Position numbers and translations under genes: made by a program. This document shows, piece after piece, positions 30,696-41,518 of a stretch of DNA of 64,000 nt (the stretch's first letter is position 1; every line of letters begins with the position of its first letter). Below the pieces are notes generated by a model that was not told the DNA's origin, made no database searches, and saw only the letters and a program-made list of their open reading frames with translations. This stretch comes from Gammaproteobacteria bacterium (GTDB taxonomy: Bacteria; Pseudomonadota; Gammaproteobacteria; Steroidobacterales; Steroidobacteraceae): NCBI GenBank assembly GCA_016707425.1, contig JADJHU010000006.1, positions 37,006 to 101,005 of the forward strand. Direction: 5' to 3'.

Positions 30696-33266
30696 ACGAG
30701 CTCGAGCGCTGCGCGCGGTGACAGGGCGTCGGCGTCGACGGCTGCGAGCTCGGCCTCGATTGCGCTGATGGGCGCGCCCGCCCGCGGTGCGGGGGACGGC
30801 GCGAACAGCGGCAGTTCCGCTTGCACTGCGGCGGGGCCGGCTGTGGGGCTGCGGCGCCCGTCCCGTTCGGCCTCCAGGGCTTCGAGGCGCGCGCGCGCCT
30901 CCCCGATCACCTCGCGCGGCACGCCGGCAAGGGCGGCGACCTGCAGGCCGTAGCTGCGATTGGCGGGCCCGTCCTTCACCGCATGCAGGAACACGAGCTG
31001 CTCGCCGTGCTCGGTGGCGTCCAGATGCACATTGGCGCAACCCTCTGCCTCGCGGGGCAGCGCCGTGAGCTCGAAGTAGTGCGTGGCGAAGAGCGCAAAG
31101 CAGCCGATCCTGCACGCCAGGTAGCGCGCCGTCGCCCAGGCGAGCGACAACCCGTCGAAGGTGCTCGTGCCCCGTCCGATCTCGTCCATGAGCACGAGGC
31201 TGCGGGCGGTGGCGCTGTGCAGGATATTGGCTGTCTCGGTCATCTCAACCATGAAGGTCGAGCGGCCGCCGGCGAGATCATCCGCCGCACCGATGCGGGT
31301 GAAGATGCGGTCGAGCGGCCCGATGCGCGCGGCGGCGGCAGGCACGAAGCTGCCGATGTACGCGAGGATCGCGATGAGCGCGGTCTGGCGCATGTAGGTG
31401 GACTTGCCGCCCATGTTCGGGCCGGTGATGACCAGCATGCGTCGCCCGGCGTGCAGCTCGAGGTCGTTCGGCACGAAGGGCTGGCCGGCGAGGCGCTCGA
31501 CCACGGGATGGCGGCCGCCGCTGATCGAGAGCACGGGCTCCTCGACGAACTCGGGACGCACCCATTCGAGCGCTGCCGCCCGCCCGGCGAGGCTCGCGAG
31601 CGCATCGATCTGCGCGAGTGCGGCAGCCGTCGCCTGCAGCGACGTGACCTGCGCGCCGAGCGCAGTCAGGATCTCCTCGTAGAGCTCGCGCTCGCGGGCG
31701 AGGGATTTCTCGCGTGCCCCGAGCACGCGGTCCTCGAAGCCCTTGAGCTCTGCCGTGATGAAGCGTTCGGCGGATTTCACCGTCTGGCGGCGGATGTAGT
31801 CCTTCGGCACGTGTTCCGCCTGGCTGCGCGCGATCTCGATGAAGAAGCCCTGCACGCGGTTGAAGCCGAGGCGCAGGCTGGCGATGCCCGTGCGCTCGCG
31901 CTCGCGCCGCTCGAGATCGACCAGGAATTCGTCGGTGTGGGTGCTGATGCGGCGCAGTTCGTCCAGCGCAGTGTCGAAGCCGGGGGCCATCACGTCGCCG
32001 TCGCGCAGGAAGTGACTTGGTTCGGCGGCGATCGCCCGCTCCAGGAGGGCGTGTGTCTCATCGTGCCCGGAGAGCGGCATGCCGAGCTCGCCGAGGAGGG
32101 GTGAGTCGATGTGTTCCAGGGCGATGCGCACCGGCGGGAGCGCTGCCAGGCCGGCGCGCAGCTGCACGAGATCCCGCGGGCGCGCGCTGCGCAGGGCCAC
32201 GCGGCCGAGCACGCGTTCGAGGTCGCCCACTGCGCGCAGGGCGGTGCGCAGTTCCTCGAAGCGCCGCGCGTCGAGCAGTGCCTCGATTGCCTGCTGGCGT
32301 CGCCGCAGGGTGCCGTGGTCCGGTGAGCGGCCGGTTCAGCCAGCGGCGCAGTTGCCGGGAGCCCATGGCCGTCATGCAGGTGTCGAGCAGGGCGAGCAGC
32401 GTCGCCTCGGGCCGGCCCGAGAGGCTGGTGTCGAGCTCGAGGTTGCGCCGGGTGGCCGCATCGAGCAGCAGCGCGTCGCTGCGTTCCTCGACGTGCAGTG
32501 CGCGGATGTGGGGCAGTGCCGTCTTCTGCGTGTCGCGCACGTACTGCAGCAGTCCGCCTGCCGCGGCGATGCCGAGCGGCAGCACATCCACGCCGAAGCC
32601 ACGCAGGTCGAGCGTGCCGAGCTGGTCGGTCAGGAGACGCGAGGCACTCGAGAGCTCGAAGTGCCAGGCAGGTCTCGTGCGTGCCACTTCGGCTGCGGCA
32701 CCGGCGAGCGCCGAGATCTGGTCCTCCGGCACCAGCAGCTCTGCGGGCTTCAGGCGCTCGAGTTCGGCAGCGAGTGCGGCGGCGCCTTCCGCCTCGAGCA
32801 CCGAGAAGCGCCCGGAACCGAGATCGAGCCAGGCGAGTCCGAAGCGTGTGCGCTCCCGGACGAGTGCGGCGAGCAAGGTCTCGCAGCGTGCCTCGAGGAG
32901 TGCATCCTCGGTGACGGTGCCGGGCGTGACGACGCGCACGACCTGGCGCTCCACAGGACCCTTCGATCTGGCCGGGTCGCCGAGCTGCTCGCAGATGGCG
33001 ACCGATTCGCCGCGCCGCACGAGGCGGGCGAGATAGGTCTCGACGCTGTGCACGGGCACGCCGGCCATCGGGATCGGCTGGCCGGCGGACTGGCCGCGGG
33101 AGGTGAGCGCGATGTCGAGGAGGCCGGCTGCGCGCCGAGCATCGTCATGGAAGAGCTCGTAGAAGTCCCCCATGCGGTAGAAGAGCAGTACGTCGGGGTA
33201 CTGTGCCTTGATGCGCAGGTACTGCTGCATCATGGGCGTGTGGGTGGAGAGCTCGGCAGCCGGCAT
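30659..33266 (-). pseudogene. mutS: DNA mismatch repair protein MutS, frameshifted as sequenced
   Basis: MutS recognises mismatches and starts repair with MutL. The N-terminal part (start 33266, MMQQYLRIKAQYPDVLLFYR, mismatch-reading FYELF) runs to LNRPLTG and then loses frame at 32320-32321. The second part restores DHGTLRRRQQAIEALL, VGDLERVLGRVALR and the ATPase domain with Walker A GPNMGGKST and signature STFMVEMTE. Removing one base of the CC at 32320-32321 (plus strand) joins the two parts exactly, giving a normal-length protein of about 868 residues. Confidence 0.92.
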
Positions 33267-33326
33267 CGGCGAAGTCTACATTCTGCGATCCACAGCCTGC
33301 AGCCGGAAGCCGGTAGACTGGATCCC

Positions 33327-33851
33327 ATGACAGGTGACCCGGTGTTGCTGGAGCTTGCGGAGCGCGTCGGGCGCAGGCTCGCGGCATCCGGTTGCCGGCT
33401 GGTGACTGCGGAATCCTGCACGGGCGGCTGGATCGCCAAGACGCTCACGGATGTCGCCGGCAGCTCACAGTGGTTCGAATGCGGCTTCGTCACTTATTCC
33501 AACCGGGCGAAGAGGCGTGATCTGGGCGTAGCGGAAGAGACACTCGACCGTCACGGTGCAGTGAGCGAGGCCACAGTACGCGAGATGGCTCAGGGCGCCC
33601 TGATGCGCAGCGGTGCGCAGGTGGCGGTGGCGGTCAGCGGCATCGCGGGCCCGGACGGCGGGCTGCCGGGCAAGCCGGTCGGCACGGTGTGGTTCGCCAC
33701 GGCCCGGCGCCACGACAGTGTCGTCGACACCGAAGCGCAGGCACGGCGCTTCGAGGGCGACCGCGAGACCGTGCGGCGCCGGTCCGTCGAACACGCGCTT
33801 GCGCTCGTCGCGGCTCTGCCCGTGGAGCCTGGTGTACGGGGCGGAGCGTGA
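33327..33851 (+). CDS. pncC: nicotinamide-nucleotide amidase PncC (CinA C-terminal family)
   Basis: The enzyme deamidates NMN in the pyridine nucleotide cycle. The 174-residue product is a stand-alone CinA C-terminal domain: AESCTGGWIAKTLTD near residue 30, GFVTYSN and SGIAGPDGG are the family signatures. It lies between mutS and recA, the usual neighbourhood. Its stop overlaps the thpR start. Confidence 0.92.
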   Translation: MTGDPVLLELAERVGRRLAASGCRLVTAESCTGGWIAKTLTDVAGSSQWFECGFVTYSNRAKRRDLGVAEETLDRHGAVSEATVREMAQGALMRSGAQVAVAVSGIAGPDGGLPGKPVGTVWFATARRHDSVVDTEAQARRFEGDRETVRRRSVEHALALVAALPVEPGVRGGA

Positions 33852-34375
33852 GGCTCTTCTTCGCGCTCTGGCCGGATGCGGGCGAGCGCGCCGCGCTCGA
33901 TGCGGCCACGCGCGCGGCGCTGCATGCCACACGTGGCCGGGCGATTCCCCGGGAGAACCTGCACGTGACACTGGCCTTCCTCGGCTCTGTCCCGGAGGAT
34001 CGCGTGGCCGGGCTGCGCGCGGTGGCTCTGAGTGTCCGGATCGCACCCTTCGTGCTCGTACTCGAACGCCTGGCGCATTTCGCGCGTGCACGTGTGCTCG
34101 CGGCGATGCCGGCCGGGGAGCCCGCGGCATTGCTGGCGCTGACCGCGCAGCTGCGCGAGCGACTGGGGGCAGCGGGTTTCCCGACCGATCCCAGGCCGTT
34201 CCGTGCGCATCTCACACTGGCCCGTGAGGTGGCGCAGCCTCTGGAGGACCAGCACATGACAGCGGTCGCACTGCGATGCGCGTCCTTCGCGCTCGTCGAG
34301 AGCCGTACGGAGCGCACGGGTGCGCTGTACAGTGTGATCGACGCCTGGCCACTGGATGACGCCAAAAACACTTGA
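33848..34375 (+). CDS. thpR: RNA 2',3'-cyclic phosphodiesterase ThpR (LigT)
   Basis: This 2H phosphoesterase acts on 2'-5' linkages and cyclic phosphates of RNA. The two HxTL motifs are present as HVTLAFLG near residue 40 and HLTLAREV near residue 125 of a 175-residue product. It begins at a GTG overlapping the pncC stop as GTGA, so the two are co-translated. Confidence 0.9.
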   Translation: MRLFFALWPDAGERAALDAATRAALHATRGRAIPRENLHVTLAFLGSVPEDRVAGLRAVALSVRIAPFVLVLERLAHFARARVLAAMPAGEPAALLALTAQLRERLGAAGFPTDPRPFRAHLTLAREVAQPLEDQHMTAVALRCASFALVESRTERTGALYSVIDAWPLDDAKNT

Positions 34376-34461
34376 ATAACCGCTGAAAGCCACGCGTTTT
34401 GGTGGCCCTGCGGGATGCGCTTTGTGAGAGAATTGGGCCACGCATTCCCGAGGTTTCCACG

Positions 34462-35493
<1,032 letters not shown>

Positions 35494-35503
35494 GCGGCGC
35501 AGC

Positions 35504-36004
35504 GTGCGCAAGCGCGGCGCGAGCGGTCCCGACCCGGAGCGCGCCCGGGATCCGCAGGCGGCGCGCGGTGCCGGGGTGAAGCTCCTTGCCCGCCGCGATT
35601 ACGCAAGCGGCGAGCTGCGCGCGAAACTCGAGGGCCAGGGCTATGCGCCGGAGGCGGTCGCGTCGGCACTCGCGGAGCTCACTGAGACGCGCGCCCTGGA
35701 CGATGCGCGCTATGCCGCCAATTTCGTGAGCTACCACGCGAGCCGTGGCCAGGGACCAGTGAGGATTGCCCGCGAGCTTCGTGAATGTGGGATCCCGGCA
35801 GGGCTCATCGACGAGACGCTTGCCGCGGGGCCGGATTTCCTCGCATTGGCGCGGGAGCTGCGAGGCAGGCGCTTCGGGCCCGCCGCCCCGCACACCTGGG
35901 TCGAGAAGGCCCGGCAAGCGCGATTTTTGCAGTACAGAGGCTTTTCGTCGGATCATATCCGTGCGGCCCTTGGCGCCGATTTCGATCGGGACGACGAAGC
36001 TTGA
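35504..36004 (+). CDS. recX: RecA regulatory protein RecX
   Basis: RecX binds RecA filaments and limits their growth. The 166-residue product from GTG 35504 is mostly helical with three-helix repeats (LARRDYASGELRAKLEGQGY, and a final YRGFSSDHIRAALG). It starts 10 bases after recA, and its stop overlaps the alaS start, so recA-recX-alaS is one transcription unit. Confidence 0.93.
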   Translation: MRKRGASGPDPERARDPQAARGAGVKLLARRDYASGELRAKLEGQGYAPEAVASALAELTETRALDDARYAANFVSYHASRGQGPVRIARELRECGIPAGLIDETLAAGPDFLALARELRGRRFGPAAPHTWVEKARQARFLQYRGFSSDHIRAALGADFDRDDEA

Positions 36005-38691
36005 ATAAACCGCCTCAGCTGAGCGCGGCGGAAGTCCGCCGTGCCTTCCTGGAATTCTTCCGCGAGCGTGGCCACACGGTCGTGCCCTCGAGCCCGCTCA
36101 TCCCGGGCAACGACCCGACACTGCTCTTCACCAACGCCGGCATGGTGCAGTTCAAGGACGTCTTTCTCGGCAAGGAGCGACGCGATTACGTGCGCGCGGC
36201 CTCGAGCCAGCGCTGCGTGCGTGCGGGCGGCAAGCACAACGATCTCGAGAACGTGGGCTACACCGCGCGCCACCACACCTTCTTCGAGATGCTCGGCAAC
36301 TTCTCCTTCGGCGACTACTTCAAGCGCGAGGCCATCCGCTACGCCTGGGAGTTCATCACCGGCACGCTGAGGCTCGACCCCGAGCGTCTCTGGGTGACGG
36401 TGTTCCGCGAGGACGACGAGGCGGCGCGCCTCTGGGTCGAGGAGGCCGGTGTGCGCTCCGAGCGCGTGGTTCGTCTCGGCGAAAAATCCAACTTCTGGGC
36501 GATGGGCGATACGGGGCCCTGTGGTCCCTGCAGCGAGATCTTCTACGACCACGGGCCGGGGATTCCGGGCGGTCCGCCGGGCTCGCCCGAGGAGGACGGC
36601 GATCGCTTCGTGGAGATCTGGAACCTGGTCTTCATGCAGTACGAACGCGGCAGTGACGGCTCGCTCACGCCGCTGCCAAAGCCCTCGGTGGACACGGGCG
36701 CCGGGCTCGAGCGCCTGTCGGCCGTCATGCAGGGCGTACATTCCAACTACGACATCGATCTCTTCCGCAGTCTCATGCAGGCGGCCGCTGTGCTTGCGGG
36801 CACGACAGACTCGGGCAATGCGAGCCTGCGGGTCATCGCCGATCACATCCGCGCCTGCACCTTCCTGATCATCGACGGCGTCACACCGTCGAACGAGGGC
36901 CGCGGCTACGTGCTCCGCCGCATCATCCGCCGTGCCATCCGCCACGGCTACAAGCTCGGCATCCAGGAGACGTTCTTCTGGAAGCTCGTGGCTCCCCTCG
37001 AGGCCGAGATGGGTGCGGCGTATCCGGAGCTCCGCAAGGGGCGCTCGCTCGCCGAGCGCGTGCTTCGCCAGGAAGAAGACCGCTTTGCCGAGACGCTCGC
37101 CACGGGCATGGCGCTCCTCGAGGGCGCGATCGGCCGGCTGGGCCCGGCACGCGTCATCGACGGCGAGACGGTCTTCCGCCTCTACGATACCTACGGCTTT
37201 CCGGTCGACCTCACGGCCGATGTCGCGCGCGAACGCGGGCTCGAGATCGACAGGGACGGCTTCGAGGCGGCCATGCAGGCGCAGCGCGAGCGGGCGCGTG
37301 CAGCCAGCCGCTTCGGCGTGGATCTGCGCGCCGGTACGCAGATCGAGGCCCGGACGGCCTTTTCGGGCTACGAGGGCCTGGAGGGTGAGGGCGCGGTGGT
37401 CGCGCTCCTGAAGGGCGGCCAGCCGGTCGCGCAACTCGGGGCCGGGGAGACCGGTGAGGTCATCCTCGACACGACGCCCTTCTACGCCGAATCCGGCGGG
37501 CAGGTGGGCGACACGGGCGAGCTCTCCGGGCCGGGCGTGCGCTTCCTCGTCGAGGACACCCTGAAGCGTGGGGCCGCCCACTCGCACGCCGGCCGCCTCG
37601 CGGAGGGCACCATCCAGACCGGGGACCGGCTGGGCGCGCGCGTCGATCATGGGCGCCGCCAGGCGATTCGCCTCAATCACTCGGCGACGCACCTGCTGCA
37701 TGCGGCCCTGCGGCGCGTGCTCGGTACGCATGTGCAGCAGAAAGGGTCACTCGTCGCGCCCGACCGGCTGCGCTTCGACTTCTCGCACTTCCAGGCGCTC
37801 ACACCTGCGGAACTGCTCGAGATCGAGCGCCTCGTGAACGCGGAGATCCGCCGCAATACTGCGGCAGACGTGCAGGTGATGGACTACGAACGTGCCGTCG
37901 CCAGCGGGGCGATGGCCCTCTTCGGCGAGAAGTACGAGTCGCGCGTGCGGGTACTGCGCTTCGGGGATTTTTCCACCGAGCTCTGCGGCGGCACTCATGT
38001 GGTGCGTACGGGCGACATCGGCAGTTTCCGCATCGTGAGTGAAGGCGGTGTCGCCGCCGGTGTGCGGCGGATCGAAGCGCTCACGGGAGAGGGTGCGCTC
38101 GAGTACGCCGAGCAGGGCGAGGCGCGGCTGCGGGAGCTTGCGACACTCCTGCGCGGCTCGCGCGAAGAGATTGCCGACAAGGTGCGGGAGGCGCTCGATC
38201 GGATCCGCCAGCTCGAGAAGGAGAACCGGACGCTCAGGGATCGCCTCGCCTCTGGGCAGGGCACCGATCTCGCTTCAGGTGCGATCGATCTGGGTGGCGT
38301 GAAGGTGGTGGCGACCCGGCTCGAAGGCGCGGACGCGGGTGCACTGCGCAATGCCGTCGATCAGCTGAAGGCAAGACTCGGCTCGGCGGTGATCGTGCTG
38401 GCGTCGGTGGAAAGCGCAGGCAAGATCGTCCTGGTCGCGGGCGTCACGAAGGACCAGACTGCGCGCGTCAAGGCCGGGGAACTCGTCGGCGCGGTGGCGG
38501 CGCTCGTCGGCGGGCGCGGCGGCGGGCGACCGGATTTCGCGCAGGCAGGCGGCAGCGATCCCGGTGCACTGCCTCAGGCACTCGCGAGCGTCGAGCCTTT
38601 CGTGCGTGCACGGCTGGCCGGTGAGCCGGTCAGCCCGGAAGGAAGCTCTCGAGGAAGCGTTGGCGTCCCACCTGGAACGCGTGCATCATGA
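36001..38691 (+). CDS. alaS: alanyl-tRNA synthetase
   Basis: AlaS charges tRNA-Ala and edits mischarged Ser and Gly. The 896-residue product begins at TTG 36001, overlapping the recX stop as TTGA. Its start MNKPPQLSAAEVRRAFLEFF and NDPTLLFTNAGM fit the family, which supports the rare TTG. Editing-domain zinc ligands appear in HSATHLLHAAL and CGGTHV, and the C-Ala domain closes with GRGGGRPDFAQAGG. Confidence 0.95.
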   Translation: MNKPPQLSAAEVRRAFLEFFRERGHTVVPSSPLIPGNDPTLLFTNAGMVQFKDVFLGKERRDYVRAASSQRCVRAGGKHNDLENVGYTARHHTFFEMLGNFSFGDYFKREAIRYAWEFITGTLRLDPERLWVTVFREDDEAARLWVEEAGVRSERVVRLGEKSNFWAMGDTGPCGPCSEIFYDHGPGIPGGPPGSPEEDGDRFVEIWNLVFMQYERGSDGSLTPLPKPSVDTGAGLERLSAVMQGVHSNYDIDLFRSLMQAAAVLAGTTDSGNASLRVIADHIRACTFLIIDGVTPSNEGRGYVLRRIIRRAIRHGYKLGIQETFFWKLVAPLEAEMGAAYPELRKGRSLAERVLRQEEDRFAETLATGMALLEGAIGRLGPARVIDGETVFRLYDTYGFPVDLTADVARERGLEIDRDGFEAAMQAQRERARAASRFGVDLRAGTQIEARTAFSGYEGLEGEGAVVALLKGGQPVAQLGAGETGEVILDTTPFYAESGGQVGDTGELSGPGVRFLVEDTLKRGAAHSHAGRLAEGTIQTGDRLGARVDHGRRQAIRLNHSATHLLHAALRRVLGTHVQQKGSLVAPDRLRFDFSHFQALTPAELLEIERLVNAEIRRNTAADVQVMDYERAVASGAMALFGEKYESRVRVLRFGDFSTELCGGTHVVRTGDIGSFRIVSEGGVAAGVRRIEALTGEGALEYAEQGEARLRELATLLRGSREEIADKVREALDRIRQLEKENRTLRDRLASGQGTDLASGAIDLGGVKVVATRLEGADAGALRNAVDQLKARLGSAVIVLASVESAGKIVLVAGVTKDQTARVKAGELVGAVAALVGGRGGGRPDFAQAGGSDPGALPQALASVEPFVRARLAGEPVSPEGSSRGSVGVPPGTRAS

Positions 38692-38752
38692 GCACGGTGT
38701 GGAGCGGTCCGGGCGCGTAGAGCGGCACCACGGAAGGGACGGCCAAGAACCT

Positions 38753-38959
38753 ATGCTCATCCTGACTCGTCGGGTCGGTGAGACCGTCATGATCGGCAGC
38801 GAGGTGACGGTCACTGTGCTTGGGGTGAAAGGTAACCAGGTCCGCATCGGCATCAATGCGCCGAAGGACGTGGCGGTGCATCGCGAGGAGATCTTCGATC
38901 GCATCCGGCGCGAGCAGGACGGCGAGCCGGAGACCACCGACGAACCTCAGCCACCTTGA
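38753..38959 (+). CDS. csrA: carbon storage regulator CsrA
   Basis: CsrA is a dimeric RNA-binding protein that represses or stabilises target mRNAs at GGA motifs. The 68-residue product begins MLILTRRVGETVMIG and contains GVKGNQVRIGI and the RNA-binding VAVHREEI. The alaS-csrA-tRNA-Ser order is classical for gammaproteobacteria. Confidence 0.97.
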   Translation: MLILTRRVGETVMIGSEVTVTVLGVKGNQVRIGINAPKDVAVHREEIFDRIRREQDGEPETTDEPQPP

Positions 38960-38980
38960 TGCGAACGCTGGCGATGCGCC

Positions 38981-39009
38981 TTTATTTTCGCGGACCCCGT
39001 CGGTATCAT
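38981..39009 (+). promoter_or_regulatory. putative promoter of tRNA-Ser with GC-rich discriminator
   Basis: TTTATT at 38981-38986 and TATCAT at 39004-39009 are 17 bases apart. The bases after the -10 element are GGCGCCCCCGCG, the GC-rich discriminator usual for stringently controlled stable RNA genes. The -35 element is weak. Confidence 0.45.
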
Positions 39010-39083
39010 GGCGCCCCCGCGTGGGGGCGAGAGGCTCAAGCCGTCTCGTAAGTGCCTGATCAGCTTGCCTTTTTGAAGATTCC

Positions 39084-39174
39084 GGAGAGATGGCCGAGTG
39101 GTCGAAGGCGCACCCCTGCTAAGGGTGTAAGGGTCAAAAGCCCTTCGAGGGTTCGAATCCCTCTCTCTCCGCCA
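39084..39174 (+). tRNA. tRNA-Ser (anticodon GCU)
   Basis: A 91-base class II tRNA with encoded CCA folds fully: acceptor stem GGAGAGA/TCTCTCC, anticodon arm CACCCCTGCTAAGGGTG with anticodon GCT at 39118-39120, a long variable arm AAGGG...CCCTT, and a T arm GAGGGTTCGAATCCCTC. It reads AGC and AGU. The integrase gene begins 165 bases downstream, so its 3' end is the likely attL core. Confidence 0.97.
39150..39174 (+). other. probable attL core at the 3' end of tRNA-Ser
   Basis: Tyrosine integrases of the P4 type commonly recombine within the T arm and acceptor 3' end of a tRNA gene, and the integrase is encoded directly downstream of this one. The element would restore the tRNA 3' end. A second copy of the terminal bases is not present in the rest of the window, so attR is presumably beyond 64,000. 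Confidence 0.55.
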
Positions 39175-39338
39175 ATTACCTGTTTCAGACCGCATCAAGC
39201 CGTCTCGGAAAACACCATAAATGCCCTGAATCATAGGATTTAGAGCGCTCAGGGTGTTTCATAAGCTCTCGGTATGTCTCAACCCGGTGTGGGTACCAGA
39301 TAGGGGTATCGCGCCGAAGCCGTGGGAGATACCCCCAG

Positions 39339-40526
39339 ATGTTGACGGATACCCAGATTCGCAATGCCCGGTCTTCGGGCACCCCTTTCAAACTGTTCGA
39401 TGCGCGGGGCCTTTACCTGCACGTGATGCCCAACGGAGGGAGGTACTGGCGCTTCAAGTACCGCTTCTGCGGCAAGGAAAAGGTGCTGGCCCTCGGTGTC
39501 TACCCGGACGTGCCGCTCGCCCGGGCACGGACCCGTCACCAGGCGGCCAGGGAGATGCTTGCCCAGGGCAGTGATCCGGCAGCGGCGAAGCGGACGACTG
39601 CCACGACCTTCGAGAGCGCGGCGCGGGCGTGGTACCGGCACTGGATGATCGGGAGGAACGCGCGGCACGCCACCTATGTCCTTCGGCGGTTGGAAGCGGA
39701 CGTGTTTCCACAGATTGGCGCCAGGCCCCTCTCGGAGCTTTCGGCCTCCACGTTCCGGGAAGTGGTCCAGAAGATCGAGCGGCGCGGAGCGGTGGACATC
39801 GCCAAGCGCGTCTTGCAGACCTGCGGCCAAGTCATGCGTCACGCCGTCGCCCATGATCTGGTGAGTCGCAATCCTGTTGGGGAGATCAAGCCATCCGACG
39901 TGCTTCAACCGCGCAAGCGGCGCAACTATCCCCGTGTCGGTGTCGGCGAGCTGCCGGATCTGCTGCGTGCGATTGATGGGTATGTAGGCGGTGAGCACAC
40001 CCGACTTGCGCTGCAGCTCATGTCCCTGACATTCGTTCGAACATCAGAATTGATTGGTGCTCGTTGGTCCGAGTTCGATTTCGACGAACTGCGTTGGGAC
40101 ATTCCCGCCGAGCGCATGAAGATGAGAACGCCGCACGTCGTGCCATTGAGCACGCAGGCCAAGGCCGTTCTGGAGAAGCTCAAAGCGATCTCCTTCGACC
40201 GTGAGCTGGTATTCCCCGGCGACGTGAATCCGGCCAAGCCGATGAGCAACAACACGCTGCTGTTCGCGCTGTATCGGATGGGTTATCGAAGCCGGATGAC
40301 TGGTCACGGGTTCCGGGGTGTTGCCTCGACGATCCTGCACGAGCAGGGCTGGCCCCATGAACACATCGAACTGCAACTGGCGCATCAGGCGCGCAACGCC
40401 GTGAGCGCCGCTTACAACCATGCGCTGTACCTGGAGCCAAGGGCCAGGATGATGCAGGCGTGGGCTGATCATCTGGACAAGTTGCGGCAGCAGAAGACGG
40501 GCGAAAGTTGCAGGTTGGCAGCGTGA
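39339..40526 (+). CDS. P4-like tyrosine integrase
   Basis: The 395-residue product has an N-terminal DUF4102-type DNA-binding domain (LTDTQIRNARSSG, LYLHVMPNGGRYWRFKYR), a core-binding domain and a C-terminal catalytic domain. The catalytic residues can be placed as Arg in VRTSELIGARW, His/Arg in GHGFRG, His in LAHQARN and Tyr in AAYNHALY. Its place next to tRNA-Ser indicates that it integrates and excises the element. Confidence 0.95.
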   Translation: MLTDTQIRNARSSGTPFKLFDARGLYLHVMPNGGRYWRFKYRFCGKEKVLALGVYPDVPLARARTRHQAAREMLAQGSDPAAAKRTTATTFESAARAWYRHWMIGRNARHATYVLRRLEADVFPQIGARPLSELSASTFREVVQKIERRGAVDIAKRVLQTCGQVMRHAVAHDLVSRNPVGEIKPSDVLQPRKRRNYPRVGVGELPDLLRAIDGYVGGEHTRLALQLMSLTFVRTSELIGARWSEFDFDELRWDIPAERMKMRTPHVVPLSTQAKAVLEKLKAISFDRELVFPGDVNPAKPMSNNTLLFALYRMGYRSRMTGHGFRGVASTILHEQGWPHEHIELQLAHQARNAVSAAYNHALYLEPRARMMQAWADHLDKLRQQKTGESCRLAA

Positions 40527-40552
40527 TGGCAACGATCGGCAGAAAGGGGCCG

Positions 40553-40900
40553 CTATGCCGCGTATTTGCGGGGGCGGCCCCGTTTGCGCGGCGGCTCTTG
40601 GGCTGTATGGTCGGGAGTCATGCAGGGTTGGGCGGGACGAATTTGCCGGTGGATGCGCGCTTCCAGAACCGTCTCGGGGGCTCTGTAGCCCTCCGGGTCG
40701 GCGATCCATGCTTGCAGCGCGGTGCAGGGCCACCCGCAAGCCCGTCCGCCTAAGTGCACGGGTGGCGGGAAACGGCGCGCCGCAATGCGCCGGTACAGCG
40801 TCGGGCGGCTCAGGCCTGTGATGCGCAGAACATCGGGCAAGCGATAGAAGGCCGGCGTGGGCAGTGTGCTGTACTGGTCGGTATTTGCAGTGTTGAGCAT
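40553..40900 (-). CDS. AlpA-type helix-turn-helix regulator
   Basis: From ATG 40900 the product carries an AlpA/excisionase-like helix-turn-helix (FYRLPDVLRITGLSRPTLYR) and ends in an AT-hook-like RKRGRPRKYAA. Such proteins often act as directionality factors or regulators of the neighbouring integrase. The frame is open upstream to TTG 41071, with sequence that looks protein-like (KFVFRWKSPRHAERVANHIVAQ, 22 residues quoted here only in part), so the real N-terminus may be longer or belong to the upstream gene by a frameshift. It is convergent with the integrase. Confidence 0.7.
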   Translation of the reverse strand: MLNTANTDQYSTLPTPAFYRLPDVLRITGLSRPTLYRRIAARRFPPPVHLGGRACGWPCTALQAWIADPEGYRAPETVLEARIHRQIRPAQPCMTPDHTAQEPPRKRGRPRKYAA

Positions 40901-40928
40901 GGGCCAGCAGTGGTAGGTTGGTCGGAGT

Positions 40929-41339
40929 TCACGGACGCGCGCGCCCAGCAGCTGCGCGACGATGTGGTTTGCCACACGTTCTGCATGTCGAGGTGATTTC
41001 CAGCGGAAGACAAACTTGGCGGGGTCGCCTCTGGTGACAGGTTCTGGTTTCAGAACGATCATCAGATTCAATCGTCATATTCCGCGCCAGCCAGTCGAGC
41101 ACGTCGGCGCGATGCCAACCAACGGGCTTACCGCAGTGAGTGCGCCGCTTCGGGAATTGTCCGATGGCCGATAGGCCCAACAGCAGCCAGAGGGGACGGC
41201 GAGTCAGGCGCGATATTTCGCTGGCGCTGAGAATCGCGCGCAGATCGGGAAGTGGTTCGTTGATCCATCGATGTAGGCGAAGTGTTTGTGCTGTTCGCGA
41301 GATGTCGATGTGATCTTCTGGGGTCGGTCGAGTGTCCAT
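40929..41339 (-). CDS. helix-turn-helix DNA-binding protein, element regulator
   Basis: The 136-residue product has a helix-turn-helix-like core (LSASEISRLTRRPLWLLLG and HRADVLDWLARNM), similar to excisionase-type proteins. Its last 45 residues are Arg/Cys-rich and overlap by 143 bases the upstream extension of the AlpA-like frame. A single-base shift near 41,070 would join this N-terminal part to that extension, making one longer protein. Its function is not known; proximity to the integrase suggests control of element mobility. Confidence 0.55.
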   Translation of the reverse strand: MDTRPTPEDHIDISRTAQTLRLHRWINEPLPDLRAILSASEISRLTRRPLWLLLGLSAIGQFPKRRTHCGKPVGWHRADVLDWLARNMTIESDDRSETRTCHQRRPRQVCLPLEITSTCRTCGKPHRRAAAGRARP

Positions 41340-41518
41340 CTGATTGCCTCATCGGGGCGAGTTGATGGAGCAAAGAATGCTCAGACCGAGCGCGAAAAGC
41401 AGCGCACGGATTCAGGGAATACATAGGGTAAACGCTACGTGAATTCGTGACGCGCGCAGAATGCTTCGTGGGTTTTCAGGGGAACTACCCGAGAAACTCC
41501 AAGCTCGCAGCTACTGTG

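Noticed and set aside
34376..34461. SOS box before recA
   Set aside because: No CTGT-N8-ACAG or other clear LexA palindrome is visible.
39013..39030. CGCCCCC/GGGGGCG hairpin as csrA terminator
   Set aside because: No T tract follows; the bases overlap the GC-rich discriminator of the probable tRNA promoter.
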